Assembly: GCA_944474755.1 (NCBI GenBank)
Contig: OX104117.1
Span: forward strand, 64,719,522-64,783,521
Reading direction: 5' to 3'
Length of the DNA stretch: 64,000 bases
Source: Limnoperna fortunei
Taxonomy: Eukaryota > Mollusca > Bivalvia > Mytilida > Modiolidae
Each line of letters starts with the position of its first letter. Within the stretch, counting starts at the first letter, position 1. This document shows positions 11,926 to 22,974 of this stretch, in pieces. The notes below the pieces were generated by a model. The model made no database searches. It was not told where the DNA came from and saw only the letters and a program-made list of their open reading frames with translations. Both the position numbers and the translations under genes were made by a program.

Positions 11926-12908
11926 CATCCTCACAAGTCAGGGTTTCTGTGTCCACATACCCCTGACAAACTTAGCTAGGAAATTCCCGGGCTCATAGTC
12001 ACTATTTTGATTGGCTACATCATACCTTGATGTAGCCAATCAAAAGCTCGCTTTCATTCGCGGCTTGGTTTGGGGATATCCCGATGTCGATTGTAAATAA
12101 ACCAAAACGGATGTGTTGCATAGACCATGTAAAAGTCAGTGCATTTTGTACAGTAGTGTTAATAGTTTGTTATTACCGCGATATTTATTAGTTGCGTTAC
12201 GTTTTCTTCCCACTCAAGAATGAGTAAGAATTAGTCTGGGATCCTGACTAAATATTCTCAATACCGTAAGCGGACTTCCGGTTCGAATATACAGTCAGGT
12301 CACCAGCAATGAATCCGGTCAAAATTTTGACCGGTTTGCATCATTCGGAATGCCTCAAAATTGACGTCAGTATTAACTGTAACTGACGTAATTCCGATAC
12401 AAATCATTATGACGTAACGTCCGGCGTTCAGTTATCAAATTCAAATAAAAATACAGTTTAGCAAAAGAATGCTTTTATAGATTTATGTCTCGTTTGTGGA
12501 AATAACTCTACGGAAATGGTCAGTTTAGCTCGAAAGCCGGAAAACAAGAAGCAGGTAGCTACTTTATTTGAATTGTATTATGACAGTAATTTCCTACGGA
12601 ACAAACGCGCGAAAAGTTATATAAAACATGGCGTTTTAAACAACCAATCAAACTGGGTAGTAAACTGGTGGTGACCTGGGGTTATATTTGAAAGTGAAGC
12701 TTGCGTAAATGAAAAATATTGCACCAGGGGACCAGGTTAGAGTAAGAATGACTTCTGCCAAACACTTGCTTCTTTCAAGCAATTTCATTGGTTGATATTT
12801 TGAAGGATTGACGTCATACGAAAATCTTCTAGCCCGGGAATTTCCTAGCTAAGTTTGTCAGGGGTTCGTGGACACATGTGGACAAAAAACCCCTGACTTG
12901 TGAGGATG
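11926..12908. mobile_element. Non-autonomous DNA transposon with CATCCTC ends, inserted in a SINE
   Basis: The inverted ends start CATCCTCACAAGTCAGGG and extend about 65-70 bp on each side (11926-11998 and 12831-12908) with small differences. GGTGTCGGT occurs at 11917-11925 and 12909-12917, giving a clean 9-bp target duplication inside a SINE. The interior has no transposase frame but holds a perfect stem-loop at 12005-12045. A 99-bp relative with the same end lies at 26209-26307. A 9-bp duplication fits Mutator-like elements; that assignment is inference. Confidence 0.85.
12005..12045. repeat. Perfect stem-loop inside the CATCCTC element
   Basis: An 18-bp arm TTTTGATTGGCTACATCA is mirrored exactly after a 5-nt loop (TACCT). 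It lies in a subterminal position of the transposon. Confidence 0.85.
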
Positions 12909-13020
12909 GGTGTCGGTCAACATGGAGGTTGCGGGTTTGAGGCTTACTGCGAACAGCGGGTATGCGCAGCTCCAAAAATTGGTAGAAAGTGGCGTTAAAC
13001 ACCATCAAACAAACAAACAC
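12909..13020 (+). mobile_element. SINE body after the insertion, internally deleted
   Basis: The sequence continues the SINE head at 11879, with GGTTGCGGGTTTGAGGC as B-box region, and ends in GGCGTTAAACACCATC and (CAAA)n. The central body present at 6289-6564 is mostly missing. Confidence 0.7.
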
Positions 13021-13067
13021 AACTTTTTTCCTGACGAAACTTTCAGTTCCACATGATGCACAAGCTT

Positions 13068-13147
13068 CCTACCAGAATAAAAACGGGACGCCACGATATA
13101 CCTGCGCAAAATTGCAGAAATTGACGTTAAACACCAATCAAACAATC
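13068..13147 (+). mobile_element. SINE 3' fragment
   Basis: AATAAAAACGGGACGCCACG followed by a GACGTTAAACACCAATC-type tail marks the 3' half of another SINE copy without its tRNA-like head. Confidence 0.65.
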
Positions 13148-13776
13148 TATTTTATATTTAACCTAATAATTCGAATAGCACTTTAGTTTAATTTAATACC
13201 TTTAAAAAGTAAAGAGTCTGCAAACTTTTTTTTCTTGAACACCAAAAAACAGTATTACTTGAACTATTTTCTTTTGCATTTAATGCGTTGGTACTATAGG
13301 ATAGACTATGCAGTTCGTATCATTTGATCGGCTTCTTGTGATTATTTATGCATGTACTTTTCATGACCTTATTACAATTTGCATGTTGAGTGTTAATTTT
13401 TTACATCATTAAAATAGTTTGTACACATGGGTTATGCTAAGGTGTTTTTTTCTTGATACAATAATAAACGTCCTGGATTGCTCTGAAATGCGTCCTTGAT
13501 CGAACGTATATTGCAACAGTCACATTATCTTTGTCGCATCGTTGTTTTCTTCCACTTGCATCGTCAGAACTTGATTTTGTTTGTGAAAAAAAAATTACGA
13601 ATGTTAAACTTCGCGACAAAAAAGGTTAAGTGAATAGATAAATATCTTACAAATTTAAGTGTTAATGGCCGAACTTTTAGTAACTTCCTCGTTTTGGGTA
13701 GACAACGATGATTTCGGTTTGTTCTAAACCAAGATATAATTATAACATTCTAAACTATATCCTTTATCTCCCACAG

Positions 13777-14470
13777 GGGTGACTGTTGCAGAATGTTCAG
13801 TTTTGGACGCATTTTTAAAAAGTGTAGTGGATGTCAGGTGTTGTGGAGCGACCCAAACAAACAAGCAGGTGCGTACGACGCGGTCAACAAAGATGATAAA
13901 GAAGAAAAAGAAGATCCCGACATGGAACCATTGTCTCCTTCCGATATTGTTTTCTCGCAACCTGGTGTTGGGCGAAAAGGATCATGGTCGCTCGATATGG
14001 AATCACCAATCGTGAGAAATCAGTCTCCAATCGTAAAAAACTCAAAATCGTCCTCCTTAGAAAGGAATCAACCTTTCGTTGGAAATGATTCTCCTATTGT
14101 CAAAACAAGGACACCGCCAAGAGATGCCTTTTCTTTACCTCCTGTTGTTAAAACAAGAGCACCACCGAGAAATTCCTTTAACGGAGAAAATTCTGGCGTG
14201 AAATCAAAAAGTCCACCTAAAACTGCCCTTAAGGCCTCTGCTTCGAACGACCGAATTACTAACACTGGTAAACACACAAGCTTTCTAACATCGGCTTCTA
14301 CTGAAAAGATCTCCGAAATTGATAAAAGTGACACACTTTTGAGTACCTCTTCTCCAAATCTGGTTTCTAAACCAGTGGAATACGGAGCCAAAGTTCACGC
14401 CTCAAAATCGTCCAAGAAGGCGAAAAAGTCGAAGTCGGAGCTGGCACTTCAGGTTGTGTCTGTCGTGTAA
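13777..14470 (+). CDS. Small Ser/Pro/Lys-rich protein, function unknown (last or only coding exon)
   Basis: An ATG at 13793 opens 225 codons ending at 14470. The frame is also open back to a good acceptor, CTCCCACAG, at 13776, so coding may continue from an unseen upstream exon. The start is therefore either 13793 or further upstream. The N terminus has a short basic and Cys segment (MFSFGRIFKKCSGCQ). A charged stretch near residues 30-45 (NKDDKEEKEDPDMEP) follows. A central region repeats a Pro-Ile-Val/Lys motif (SPIVRN, SPIVKN, SPIVKTRTPPR, PPVVKTRAPPR) over about residues 60-125. The tail is Lys-rich and then hydrophobic (SKSSKKAKKSKSEL). It looks largely disordered, with no enzyme domain. 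A possible poly(A) signal AATAAA lies at 14693-14698. I recognise no family. Length, codon structure and splice site make it more convincing than the background frames. Confidence 0.6.
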
Positions 14471-14699
14471 AAATTATCATTTTTTCCCATCACAGTTTAT
14501 GTATAAAAACGATTGTATGATATTTATTTAGTGCCAAACGATACTTTCTATTAAACAACTTTGTGTAAATATTGTGAAAGGTTGTATGAATGTGATGGAA
14601 CGTAATATTTTTCATTAAATTATACAATTTAAATATTGTATTAAAATGGTGATAAAAATCATTGCTCTCTGACTATTTAATTAAAAAAGTATAATAAAA

Positions 14700-15720
14700 A
14701 ATATATATTTATAAATATTTCATCCGAAAGGGATAAAATACTCAGGATTCATCATAGAAAACGTATGTACCTGTATTTTGAACAATCACAGTTCTTTAGT
14801 TGATCTTCAAAAATATATTTTTTACTTTCTGAACATGTTATTGTTAAACCAATTTAAATTCGATCAACCTTGATATTGATATTAAATTTTGTTGAATAAA
14901 TATTTTAAAATCAGTTGTGTTTATATTGAACCGGTTTTATGTATCAATTTAAATGTTCACTGACATTAACATGAAAATGAGAACATTTCATTGTAAATAA
15001 CATTTTGTCCTAAAGGAAAACATCAGCTGTTTGTTTTATTTATGTTTCCATATATAACTAAGACCGTATACCAGAAATCAATATTCAGTTTGCTGTTTTA
15101 CCCATATAATTAGGAGAATACACATTTTCAAACACATGGTTAAGGTAGGATGTAGTTTTTGTTTACATTGGTGTTAATTTCTGTTATGCATCATTTCCAT
15201 AATGTAAATAAGTCTTTTTATTGTTTACTTTATTATTTTTATATGTAATTGTGTATTCTAGATGTCTCGAGGAAATATATATAGATACATGTAACACTGA
15301 CTTCATTCCTAATCCCTTATTACCTCCCTTTAGAATCGTGTCCAGTTTCAAAGTGGTCCAGGGTATTGAAGATGGGTCATAAAATACATGTAGTTTCATT
15401 TATAAGCTCGTTACAGTGTAGATATTGTAAATTGCTGTTCCAATCTTGTTGTAAACGGATTACCAGTTTTCAAGCAAAAGTTAATAAAAAAATTTAAGGC
15501 ATCCGATATGTTTAAATTTATTGACCAAGAAATACAGCTGTATTAAATCAATTGATAAAAAATATATTCCTTTAATTTGCATCAATGTTAACAACAAATA
15601 TAGTTTTGAGAGAAAAAAGTTATATATAGTATTTACAATGTTTGCCCAACATTACCAAGGTCTGCTCCATTAAAAATCATTGGACATCGCGACACCAGCT
15701 ATGTTCCCATGGTCAGTTGT
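14700..15720. other. Unassigned AT-rich sequence
   Basis: Apart from the likely 3' end of the gene ending at 14470, I see nothing recognisable. Confidence 0.4.
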
Positions 15721-15724
15721 GGTC

Positions 15725-15803
15725 CGGATGCCTCAACAATAAAACTGGACATCATGATATAGCTGTTAAGTTCACCCCATTCAAACACAAACAAAACAAT
15801 TGT
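15725..15803 (+). mobile_element. SINE 3' fragment
   Basis: AATAAAACTGGACATCATGA followed by TATAGCTG and a CAAAC-rich tail matches the 3' half of the SINE family. Confidence 0.55.
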
Positions 15804-16256
15804 GTTATTATTTTTGTTTATAAATGTTCAAAATACGAGATCTCCCTTTTTCATTTATTACACATTGAATTCAAACATGATACATGTATTAAATCATTTT
15901 GTAATTATTTTGTAACATTTTTATGATATTTTTATTGTGTGTAAATATTTTACATTGCTTATTACTGTGGTGATCATTTTTGTTAAAATCCATTCTATTT
16001 ATACTGAACAATAATGTTACTAAATTAAATTAAAACAATCTTTAATTTTTTTTATACCTACCAGGCCGCTTTGGGTTAGTATATAGATAAAAAAACTGTA
16101 AGTCCTTCAATTCATATTTTAGTATTAATTGACTAAACTATGTTTCCTTACAAAAATGCCAATGAATTTTTTGAGTAAAGCGTAATTTTCCTCATTATAT
16201 AAAAAAGTGAATATAACAGTCTCATTATGAGGTCCCATTTAACTTTGTACCCTTGT

Positions 16257-16480
16257 ATGTCCGCTTTCACCATTGTGTTTGCCATTTTTACCCTGTTGTG
16301 TTTTGCCATTGTATGTCTGCTTTCACCTTTGTATTTTGCCATTTTTACCCTGTTGTGTTTTGCCATTGTATGTCTGCTTTCACCATTGTGTTTTCTCACT
16401 TGTATTTTTTTACATTTTTGTTTTGCCACTTCACTTTTACCCCCTTGTTTTTGCCATTGTATATTTGCTTCCAACTTTGT
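16257..16480. repeat. Tandem repeat, about 57-bp unit
   Basis: TGCCATTGTATGTCTGCTTT recurs with a spacing of 57 bp (for example CCCTGTTG at 16291 and 16348). The units decay toward the right, where they meet the 29-bp array. The shared TTTGCCA and CATTGTAT words suggest both arrays have a common ancestor unit. Confidence 0.75.
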
Positions 16481-16494
16481 GTTTTGCCTCTTTT

Positions 16495-16697
16495 ACCCTT
16501 TCTGTGTTTCGCCACTTGTATATTCCCTTTCTGTGTTTCGCCACTTGTATGTTCCCTTTCTGTGTTTCGCCACTTGTATGTTCCCTTTCTGTGTTTCGCC
16601 ACTTGTATATTCCCTTTCTGTGTTTCGCCATTTGTATATTCCCTTTTTGTGTTTCGCCACTTGTATGTTCCCTTTCTGTGTTTCGCCACTTGCACAC
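16495..16697. repeat. 29-bp minisatellite, about 7 copies
   Basis: Units of TGTGTTTCGCCACTTGTAT plus TTCCCTTTC recur every 29 bp with only A/G, C/T and similar single changes. As 29 is not a multiple of 3, all frames on both strands cycle through the same 29-residue peptide repeat and stay open. The apparent 146-179 residue proteins are products of that and not genes. Confidence 0.9.
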
Positions 16698-16759
16698 CTG
16701 TCTGTTCAGCTAATGGTATGTGCCTATATTTTTAAATACAACATTTTCATCATTCAACA

Positions 16760-17570
16760 GTATTAGGAAATTAAAATACCTGGGCTTTCATGTTTATGCA
16801 TTTTTATGATATAATACTTATCAATAGGGAGAAAAAGAATCCCTTCTACCAATCAACGAATTTCATTGGTACAGTCAAGTCACTATAGTGCATCAAAAAT
16901 AACTCACAAGTCGATATAACACTTTGGTAAAACAGTCACCAATCATTAGGCTGAATTTTACTGCCGTTATAATACGAAGTTAGTTTTGTGATTTGTCGGA
17001 TAAACCTTACCAAAAAAGTAAGGGTATGATAATAAGTTTCAACCAATCATCTTTTTTTAAATATTTATATGGCTCATTTTGTAGCTGCACCTTTATATAC
17101 AGTGCATTTTTGTCTTCTATCATTTTTTTTGTATATTTCCAAATAATACATTCCTACATATTACATGATTGTTACCGTTGGTTAATTGTAATTCTCTATA
17201 GACTTGACTTGGGAGAGTTGTTAATGTCCGACGCAGACAACCTAATTCCCTTAGTAGGACGCTCTCTGACCTAACTAAAGACCTAACTATGTTCTGTATA
17301 CCTTCGCATAATTTTATTGATTTTACACTTTAGTTTTTATTTATTCCAAACATGTTTGAAAGCATAACGGAAATAACTGTTACGTATTATTATTCGAGAC
17401 TGAAACTATTGGCGTTTTTGGTTCGTAATTAAATATTTTAGTTTCCATTTGAATGTTTTGTAATAAGAATTATAATACATACATTTTGTCAAGATTTTAA
17501 TCAATACATGTTAATTTTATTAAATATACCCGGTAAATACTACTGACTTTTATTGTTAGTGCATGGTAAC
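16760..17570. other. Unassigned sequence
   Basis: I see no gene. A fragment TTGACTTGGGAGAG near 17206-17220 resembles the end of the CATCCTC element family. Confidence 0.35.
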
Positions 17571-17579
17571 GTGAGTTGT

Positions 17580-18310
17580 TCTGTAGAGAAGAAGGGAATG
17601 TTTATAATAATGTAGTTGGTTTATGGAAGGGCTTAGTAGCGTAGTTGGCGTGATTAAGTTGGATCCGGTGAAGTAATTGGTAGCAAAGCGCGGTTAAAGT
17701 AGTTTGTTAATGGGAAAGGCTAGATAGCAGAGTGGTAATTCGGTCTTGGGTATAGGGCATATTGCAGAGACTGGATAGCAGAGTGGTTATTCGGTCTTGG
17801 GTATAGGGCATATTGCAGAGGCTGGATAGCAGAGTGGTAATTCGGTCTTGGGTATAGGGCATATTGCAGAGGCTGGATAGCAGAGTGGTTATTCGGTCTT
17901 GGGTATAGGGCATATTGCAGAGGCTGGATAGCAGAGTGGTAATTCGGTCTTGGATATAGGGCATATTGCAAAGTGGATTTGAGGTAGTCGGTTTATATAT
18001 TTAGGACCTGGTAGCAAAGTTGACTTATGGGATGTATTGGATAGCAGATCGGAAGTTAGGTAGCTAGTCTTTGGGGGGCACTGGGTAGCAGAGTGTATAA
18101 CTGAGGTATTTTGTTTAGGGTAGTGGCGTGATTCAAAGTAGTCTTGATATAGTTCGTAAACGGGATGGGCTGGGTAGCAGATCTGTCGTTATGTAGAATG
18201 ACAGACAGCAAGTTGACTTTAGGTATAGTTATTTAGTTTAGAACAGGTAGCCAAGTGGAGTTGTGGGCGTTGTTTATGCGAGTGGCTTAATTGCAGAGCA
18301 GTCTATATGC
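17580..18310. repeat. 51-bp minisatellite with degenerate flanks
   Basis: The core at 17716-17975 has five units of 51 bp centred on GGATAGCAGAGTGGTAATTC, with alternating TAAT and TTAT variants. Decayed relatives (GGTAGCAAAG, GGATAGCAGATC, GGTAGCAGAGTG) continue on both sides from about 17580 to 18310. Because 51 is divisible by 3, the minus strand shows a 17-residue peptide repeat. There is no start context or flanking coding sequence. Confidence 0.85.
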
Positions 18311-18576
18311 AGTTCGTTTTGGGGGAGAAGCAGGGTGGTAGTGTTTTTAATGCATCTGTACTGTGCTTACCATCTAGCAGGTTGGAAGTCACTGTGCAAT
18401 ACAAAAAGGGTACAGATGTTTCTAAGAGCGTGGAGTCTCCTGACGACTTAAGTATCAAACTGGTGGTCACCAAATGTGTGGTAAATTGCCAAAAAGGCGC
18501 ACTGGATTCGCACATAAATGAAAATTTTGGTCAATTGTACAATGGTACGGTTTCCACTCAAAATAAACACAGGCCT

Positions 18577-18720
18577 GGCCTCCTCGGTGGTCGAGTGGTC
18601 TACTATTGATCACGTGGTCTGTCAACACTGAGGTTGCGGGTTCGAGCCTCTCTGCGGGCAGGGCGTACTCAGCTTAAACCGTAATTGACAAGGATTGCCA
18701 GTTTTCCTACCGAATGTAGG
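18577..18720 (+). mobile_element. SINE 5' part, truncated
   Basis: The tRNA-like head (GGTCGAGTGGTCTACTATTG, B box GGGTTCGAGCC near 18638) and the body up to TTTTCCTACCGAATG are present. The 3' half is missing, and LINE-related sequence in the opposite orientation follows. Confidence 0.75.
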
Positions 18721-18734
18721 ACTGAAATTGTCAC

Positions 18735-20995
18735 ATGACCCCTTATAGGAGTTAACTAACTAACTAATCCTCTTCATCCAGTGGCGGATCCAGGGGGGGC
18801 GTAGGGGCGTACGCCCCCCCTTTAAAAAAGGAAAGGAAAAAAATAGAGAACAGGGAGGGCAAAAATGTAATCCCGCTGGTCCTCGCCATAAATTAATGCA
18901 TTAACGGTACTAATTCGTTTGTTATGATATCTCGGTTGTATATACTGTACCAAATATAGGTTACTGAACACTATAAAAACCTTGTTCATGGCCTCCCTTT
19001 TCCGATATCCCCCTTTAACGCCCCCCCCCCCCCTTTTGAAAATCCTGTATCCGCTCCTGTCATCCCCGGCGGGACATAAGGCCACAACCAGTTGCCTCCA
19101 CTTCACCCTGTCCTTTGCTGTTCTTAGTGCCTGTCCACAGAATAGTCCAAGGTCTTCCAGTTCAGCATTTATAGTTCTTCTCCAGGTGTGTTTCGGTCTT
19201 CCTGCCTTTCTTTTTCCCTGAGGTGTCCAAAAAAATGCTTGTTTTGGTATGCGTTGTTGTGGCATTCCCAAAACATGTCCTAGCCATCTTGAATCTTCTT
19301 TGTTTGGTCTCTACACTGATTGATTTGCAGTTACTTATTCTTAGCAGGTCTTTGTTGCTTACTTTGTTAGGCCAAAATATTCTGTTGATTTTTCTTAAGC
19401 ATGTGTTGTGAAATACTTCGAGTTTATGCATGTCGCTGACAAGAACTCTCCAACATTCAGATCCATACAGCAGGACTGATTTGACATTGCTGCTGTAAAT
19501 TTTCAATTTTGTTTTCTTACTAAGCTGGTTTGATTTCCAGATTGGGTTTAGTCTTGCAAAGGTTGATCTTGCTTTGGCTAGCCTGGCCTTGATGTCTTTT
19601 CCAGTGCCATTGTCATTACTTATTATACTACCCATGTAAGTAAAATCTTCTGTATTTTGAACTGGAGCATTTTCTATATTTATATTTCTTGTCCCATTTA
19701 CTGTTTATAATCATATGGTCTATTTGATTGAGTGTTCTTCCATCTGGTGATTTCCAAGTTTCTTTATGGATGTTTTCATGTGGAAAGATGGTTCCTCCGA
19801 TCACTAATTTGTTATTTGTGCAAAGTTCTACCAGTCTTTCACCGTTCTCATTTCTGACTCCACATCCATGCCTTCCCATCACATGTTCAACATCGGTGTT
19901 TTCTGAACCGACTTAAGCATTAAGGTCACCCATAATAATGATCATATCATGTTGAGGAGTTCTTGTTATAACTGACTATAGTTGTTCATAGAAGTCGTCT
20001 TTTATATCATCTTCTGCTTCATTTGTTGGTGCATAACACTGTATGATGGTAAGTTTACAGTCCTTGCTGTTATAAGCCTTTCACTGATTGGCTGCCATTC
20101 AAGCAGTGATTTTGTTCTTTCTTTATCAATAATTAGTGCTACTCCATTGACAAGGTTCTCATTATGTCCAGAGTACAAAATAGTTTGTCCACTGTTTGTC
20201 CTTATCTTCCCTGACTTTGTCCATCGGCACTCGCTTACACATAGAATGTTTAACTTGTATTGCTGCATTACTTTGATGACTTGAGCAGTTTTAGATGTTT
20301 CATACATAGTCCTTACATTCCAGGCTCCTAAGTAAGCTAAGTCTTTGGGTCCTAGAAAACTCGAATTCATCTTTATAGTTTCCCTGGAAGGACTTTCACC
20401 AGAAGAAGTCATACTGCTGTCGCTCGAGTCCTCTGTTGGACCTAAAACAGAGTTGTTTCATTTGCATCTGTTGTGGTTTCTGTAACTATAGACTATTTTA
20501 CATGATGAGGCAGTTAACCTCATGCCTAACACTCCAACCTGGAGGGCCAGGGTTTTTGATCAAGGTTTCCATCCTCTACAATGGTTGCTTACCAAAGTTA
20601 ATGAAGCCATTCCATACAGGTTTTACATCAGAGTTTTTCTACTCTTAGATGGGCTGTCCTCCCAGACTAATGACTCTCATCTAGCCATGCTATTTACCCA
20701 TAGTTGGGGCAAGGATGATGAATGTTAGGGCATGTCCACACACCGGTGGGGCTACACACTGTATCTCTAGGGGCCTTGCTCCTCCGAGATCCTCCACAGT
20801 TTAGCCCAGAGTACTGAGGCTTTGTCCTGGCAAGAAAGACTGACGCACTCGGCTTTCTTTTTCACCCACAAAGTAGGCTATCCAGCGGCAAGGTAGAGTC
20901 TTCGACTCCCCCCACACTAGACGCATATCCAATCTCTGTAGTTTTGCAACCACTAGCACACCCTTATAGGAGTTATTTCCCTTCAATAACAATTA
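18735..20995 (-). pseudogene. RTE-like LINE remnant lacking the reverse transcriptase core
   Basis: Read on the minus strand, 20412-20000 encodes the start of an apurinic-type endonuclease (LGAWNVRTMYETSK, CVSECRWTKSGK). After a frameshift, QCYAPTNEAEDD leads to the motif GDLNA followed by a stop near 19915. The frame then resumes with MGRHGCGVRNENGERLVELC and DGRTLNQIDHMIIN at 19882-19680. The next recognisable part is the end of the reverse transcriptase (FTYMGSIISNDNGTGKDIKA, VKSVLLYGSECW, then GKRKAGRPKHTWRR at 19635-19070). The catalytic centre between these parts is absent, so a deletion of roughly 1-1.5 kb is inferred. Upstream, about 20430-20995 probably is the LINE 5' region. Frames of this type are often labelled craniofacial development protein 2-like, but this is a dead retroelement. 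Confidence 0.85.
18779..19059. mobile_element. MITE with CAGTGGCGGATCCAGG-type ends
   Basis: The left end CAGTGGCGGATCCAGG and the right end read inward, CAGGAGCGGATACAGG, match at 14 of 16 positions. C/G-rich runs lie just inside both ends. TCATC flanks both sides (18774-18778 and 19060-19064). It interrupts the last codons of the LINE frame. Ends of this kind are common in animal hAT-like MITEs; the assignment is inference. Confidence 0.75.
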
Positions 20996-21275
20996 TTGGT
21001 GAAATTTGTAGTTTTTGCACTAACTTAAATGCCACAATAGCTAGAGGTAAACTGTTAATGGAACAAATGATCAGACAAGGCATACAAATAATTTAATTTC
21101 AGAAATTGTCTGATGGCACCTTATAGGAGTTATTGTACTTAATCAAAAGTTTTGAAGACGTTTAGTTTTTGATTAGTAACTTAAAAGTGATAACAACTAG
21201 ATTGAAACTGTTAAGTCATTTGTGTTCCAGGTGAACGATTACAGGCTCCTGTGAGCCTCTAGTTTTATTTATTCT
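20940..21275. repeat. Divergent duplicated repeat with CCTTATAGGAGTTA
   Basis: CCTTATAGGAGTTA occurs at about 20963 and 21121, 158 bp apart, and again near 18741. The second unit ends in a GC-rich stem CAGGCTCCTGTGAGCCTC near 21240. This is dispersed repeat sequence and not a gene. Confidence 0.5.
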
Positions 21276-21279
21276 AATA

Positions 21280-22970
21280 GCTTATGGAGGAATTTTTTGT
21301 ATGCTGCTCCGTAAAGGGGGCCAGGGCACCTTGCCCCCGCCTCTGGTTAATTCTTTAGTTATACTAACGGACATTAACGAGCTGTTATGTCTTTATAGAC
21401 GGTCCGTGTTGAGTTGACTTTGTATAGACGGTCCAGTAAGTTGTCTTATTAGATGTCCGAGTTGTCTTTTGGCCTAGGTGTCTTACATTCATACATGTGG
21501 TGGTGAAAAAAGAACTGCTCGTCTTGTCAGCTCTTGGCATCAATTGTTTAACCACCTTTGTGAAACTGCAATGTAATTGAAGCAATAATGCATGTGAATA
21601 GTAACTTGGAGGTCCTCAACACAGTTTGTTGTATCATTAATAAATGATGAACGTCACCGCATAATCTTATTTCTCTGAAATAGGTGAACCAACTGAAACA
21701 AAGCTTATCAACAATATTTATTGGTTGGTTCTGTACAAAGTGTGTGTCTAAGCTAATCAGAAATTCAAAATGGGCACAGGCGCCGCATGATAAAAATAGC
21801 ATACTATGAGTAAATGTGCAAATATATTCTCAAAATCAGCCACAGATTAAAACCGGGATATTTACGGGATTTAACCCATTTGAAATCCAAAATGGCTGCC
21901 ATCGCAAGATTGAGTTTAAAAAAACCTACAGGGAAAATGTTTAAAAAGGCTTCAATCTGAAGTCATTTACTCATTTAAAGCGAAACAGCATTATTCCTAT
22001 GCATATTTCAAGCTTTATGCCGATCGTAGAGTTTGAAAATGACATGCGAAAAAAATTTAAAAAAAAATAAACACCAAAGAAAATCTCAAACATTGTACTG
22101 TCAAATAGTCCTAAATGTGCCATCGTATCCGACTTAAACAGAAGCCCAGCAGTCTTACGCACCATCCTCTTCACCTACTTTCGGCTAATTACCTCTCATA
22201 AACGATATTTTAAAAGCAATAACTAATAAAAAAAAATAACAATGCTAACATGTATACATTCCCCAGTCACATGCATTTTATAATGTAACTGTACTTCGGG
22301 TACTTTGTACCCGGATGTCAAAACAAATATTATTACACTCCTTCGACGCGATTGACAAAATTTGTGACGAACTAACCCTTTATGTGGCTTTTCAAACTTG
22401 CTGCAGCTCTTCAAGTCAAATAGATTTTTTGCATTCACTTATAATTAAGAAACAGCGGTAACAACTATATATATCACATTCCATTATGTAACACGCAACC
22501 TTGGCATCAAATATTTAAATTATCATCCTCAAATTAATGTTAGCGGTGAAATTCGTCTAATAACTTCCGCTCATCATAAAAATATGATTATATCAGTAAT
22601 TGTATGGAATCGTGAAATTCTGACGGAAAACAGACACAAATATTATAGAAAAATTTATCTCTATAACTATATACTACTTCCTTTTTTAATGTTTTAAATG
22701 ACAAATCGTGCTTGTGTTCTATTAGGAAGTCAAATGAACAGGATGAGATCATCATTGTAACCAAATCTGAAAAAAGCTCTGAACGAATTTTCAAAGTTCT
22801 TTTTTATTTTCTTGTATGTCAGAAATACATTTAATTTCCGTTACTTGAAATAAGGACTTTGTACCAGTTAGAATCGCTTCAGTGATGGTGTAACTGTTTT
22901 TTCGTCGTACCCGAATAAAGTTCAACTTTATAAACTTGCAGTATATGGTTATTCATTTTCGTAGCAACAC
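21280..22970. other. Unassigned sequence
   Basis: No gene or clear repeat was recognised. Short open frames lack any family feature. Confidence 0.4.
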
Positions 22971-22974
22971 ATGC

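Noticed and set aside
16227..16766. Open frames of 179, 160 and 146 codons with Cys/Phe/Pro repeats
   Set aside because: Three overlapping frames of the same 29-bp and 57-bp arrays; no start context or splice signal.
17707..17971. Minus-strand protein of five 17-residue repeats
   Set aside because: A 51-bp minisatellite with decayed flanks and no coding context.
19982..20284. Plus-strand frame of 100 codons
   Set aside because: Shadow of the LINE endonuclease on the other strand.
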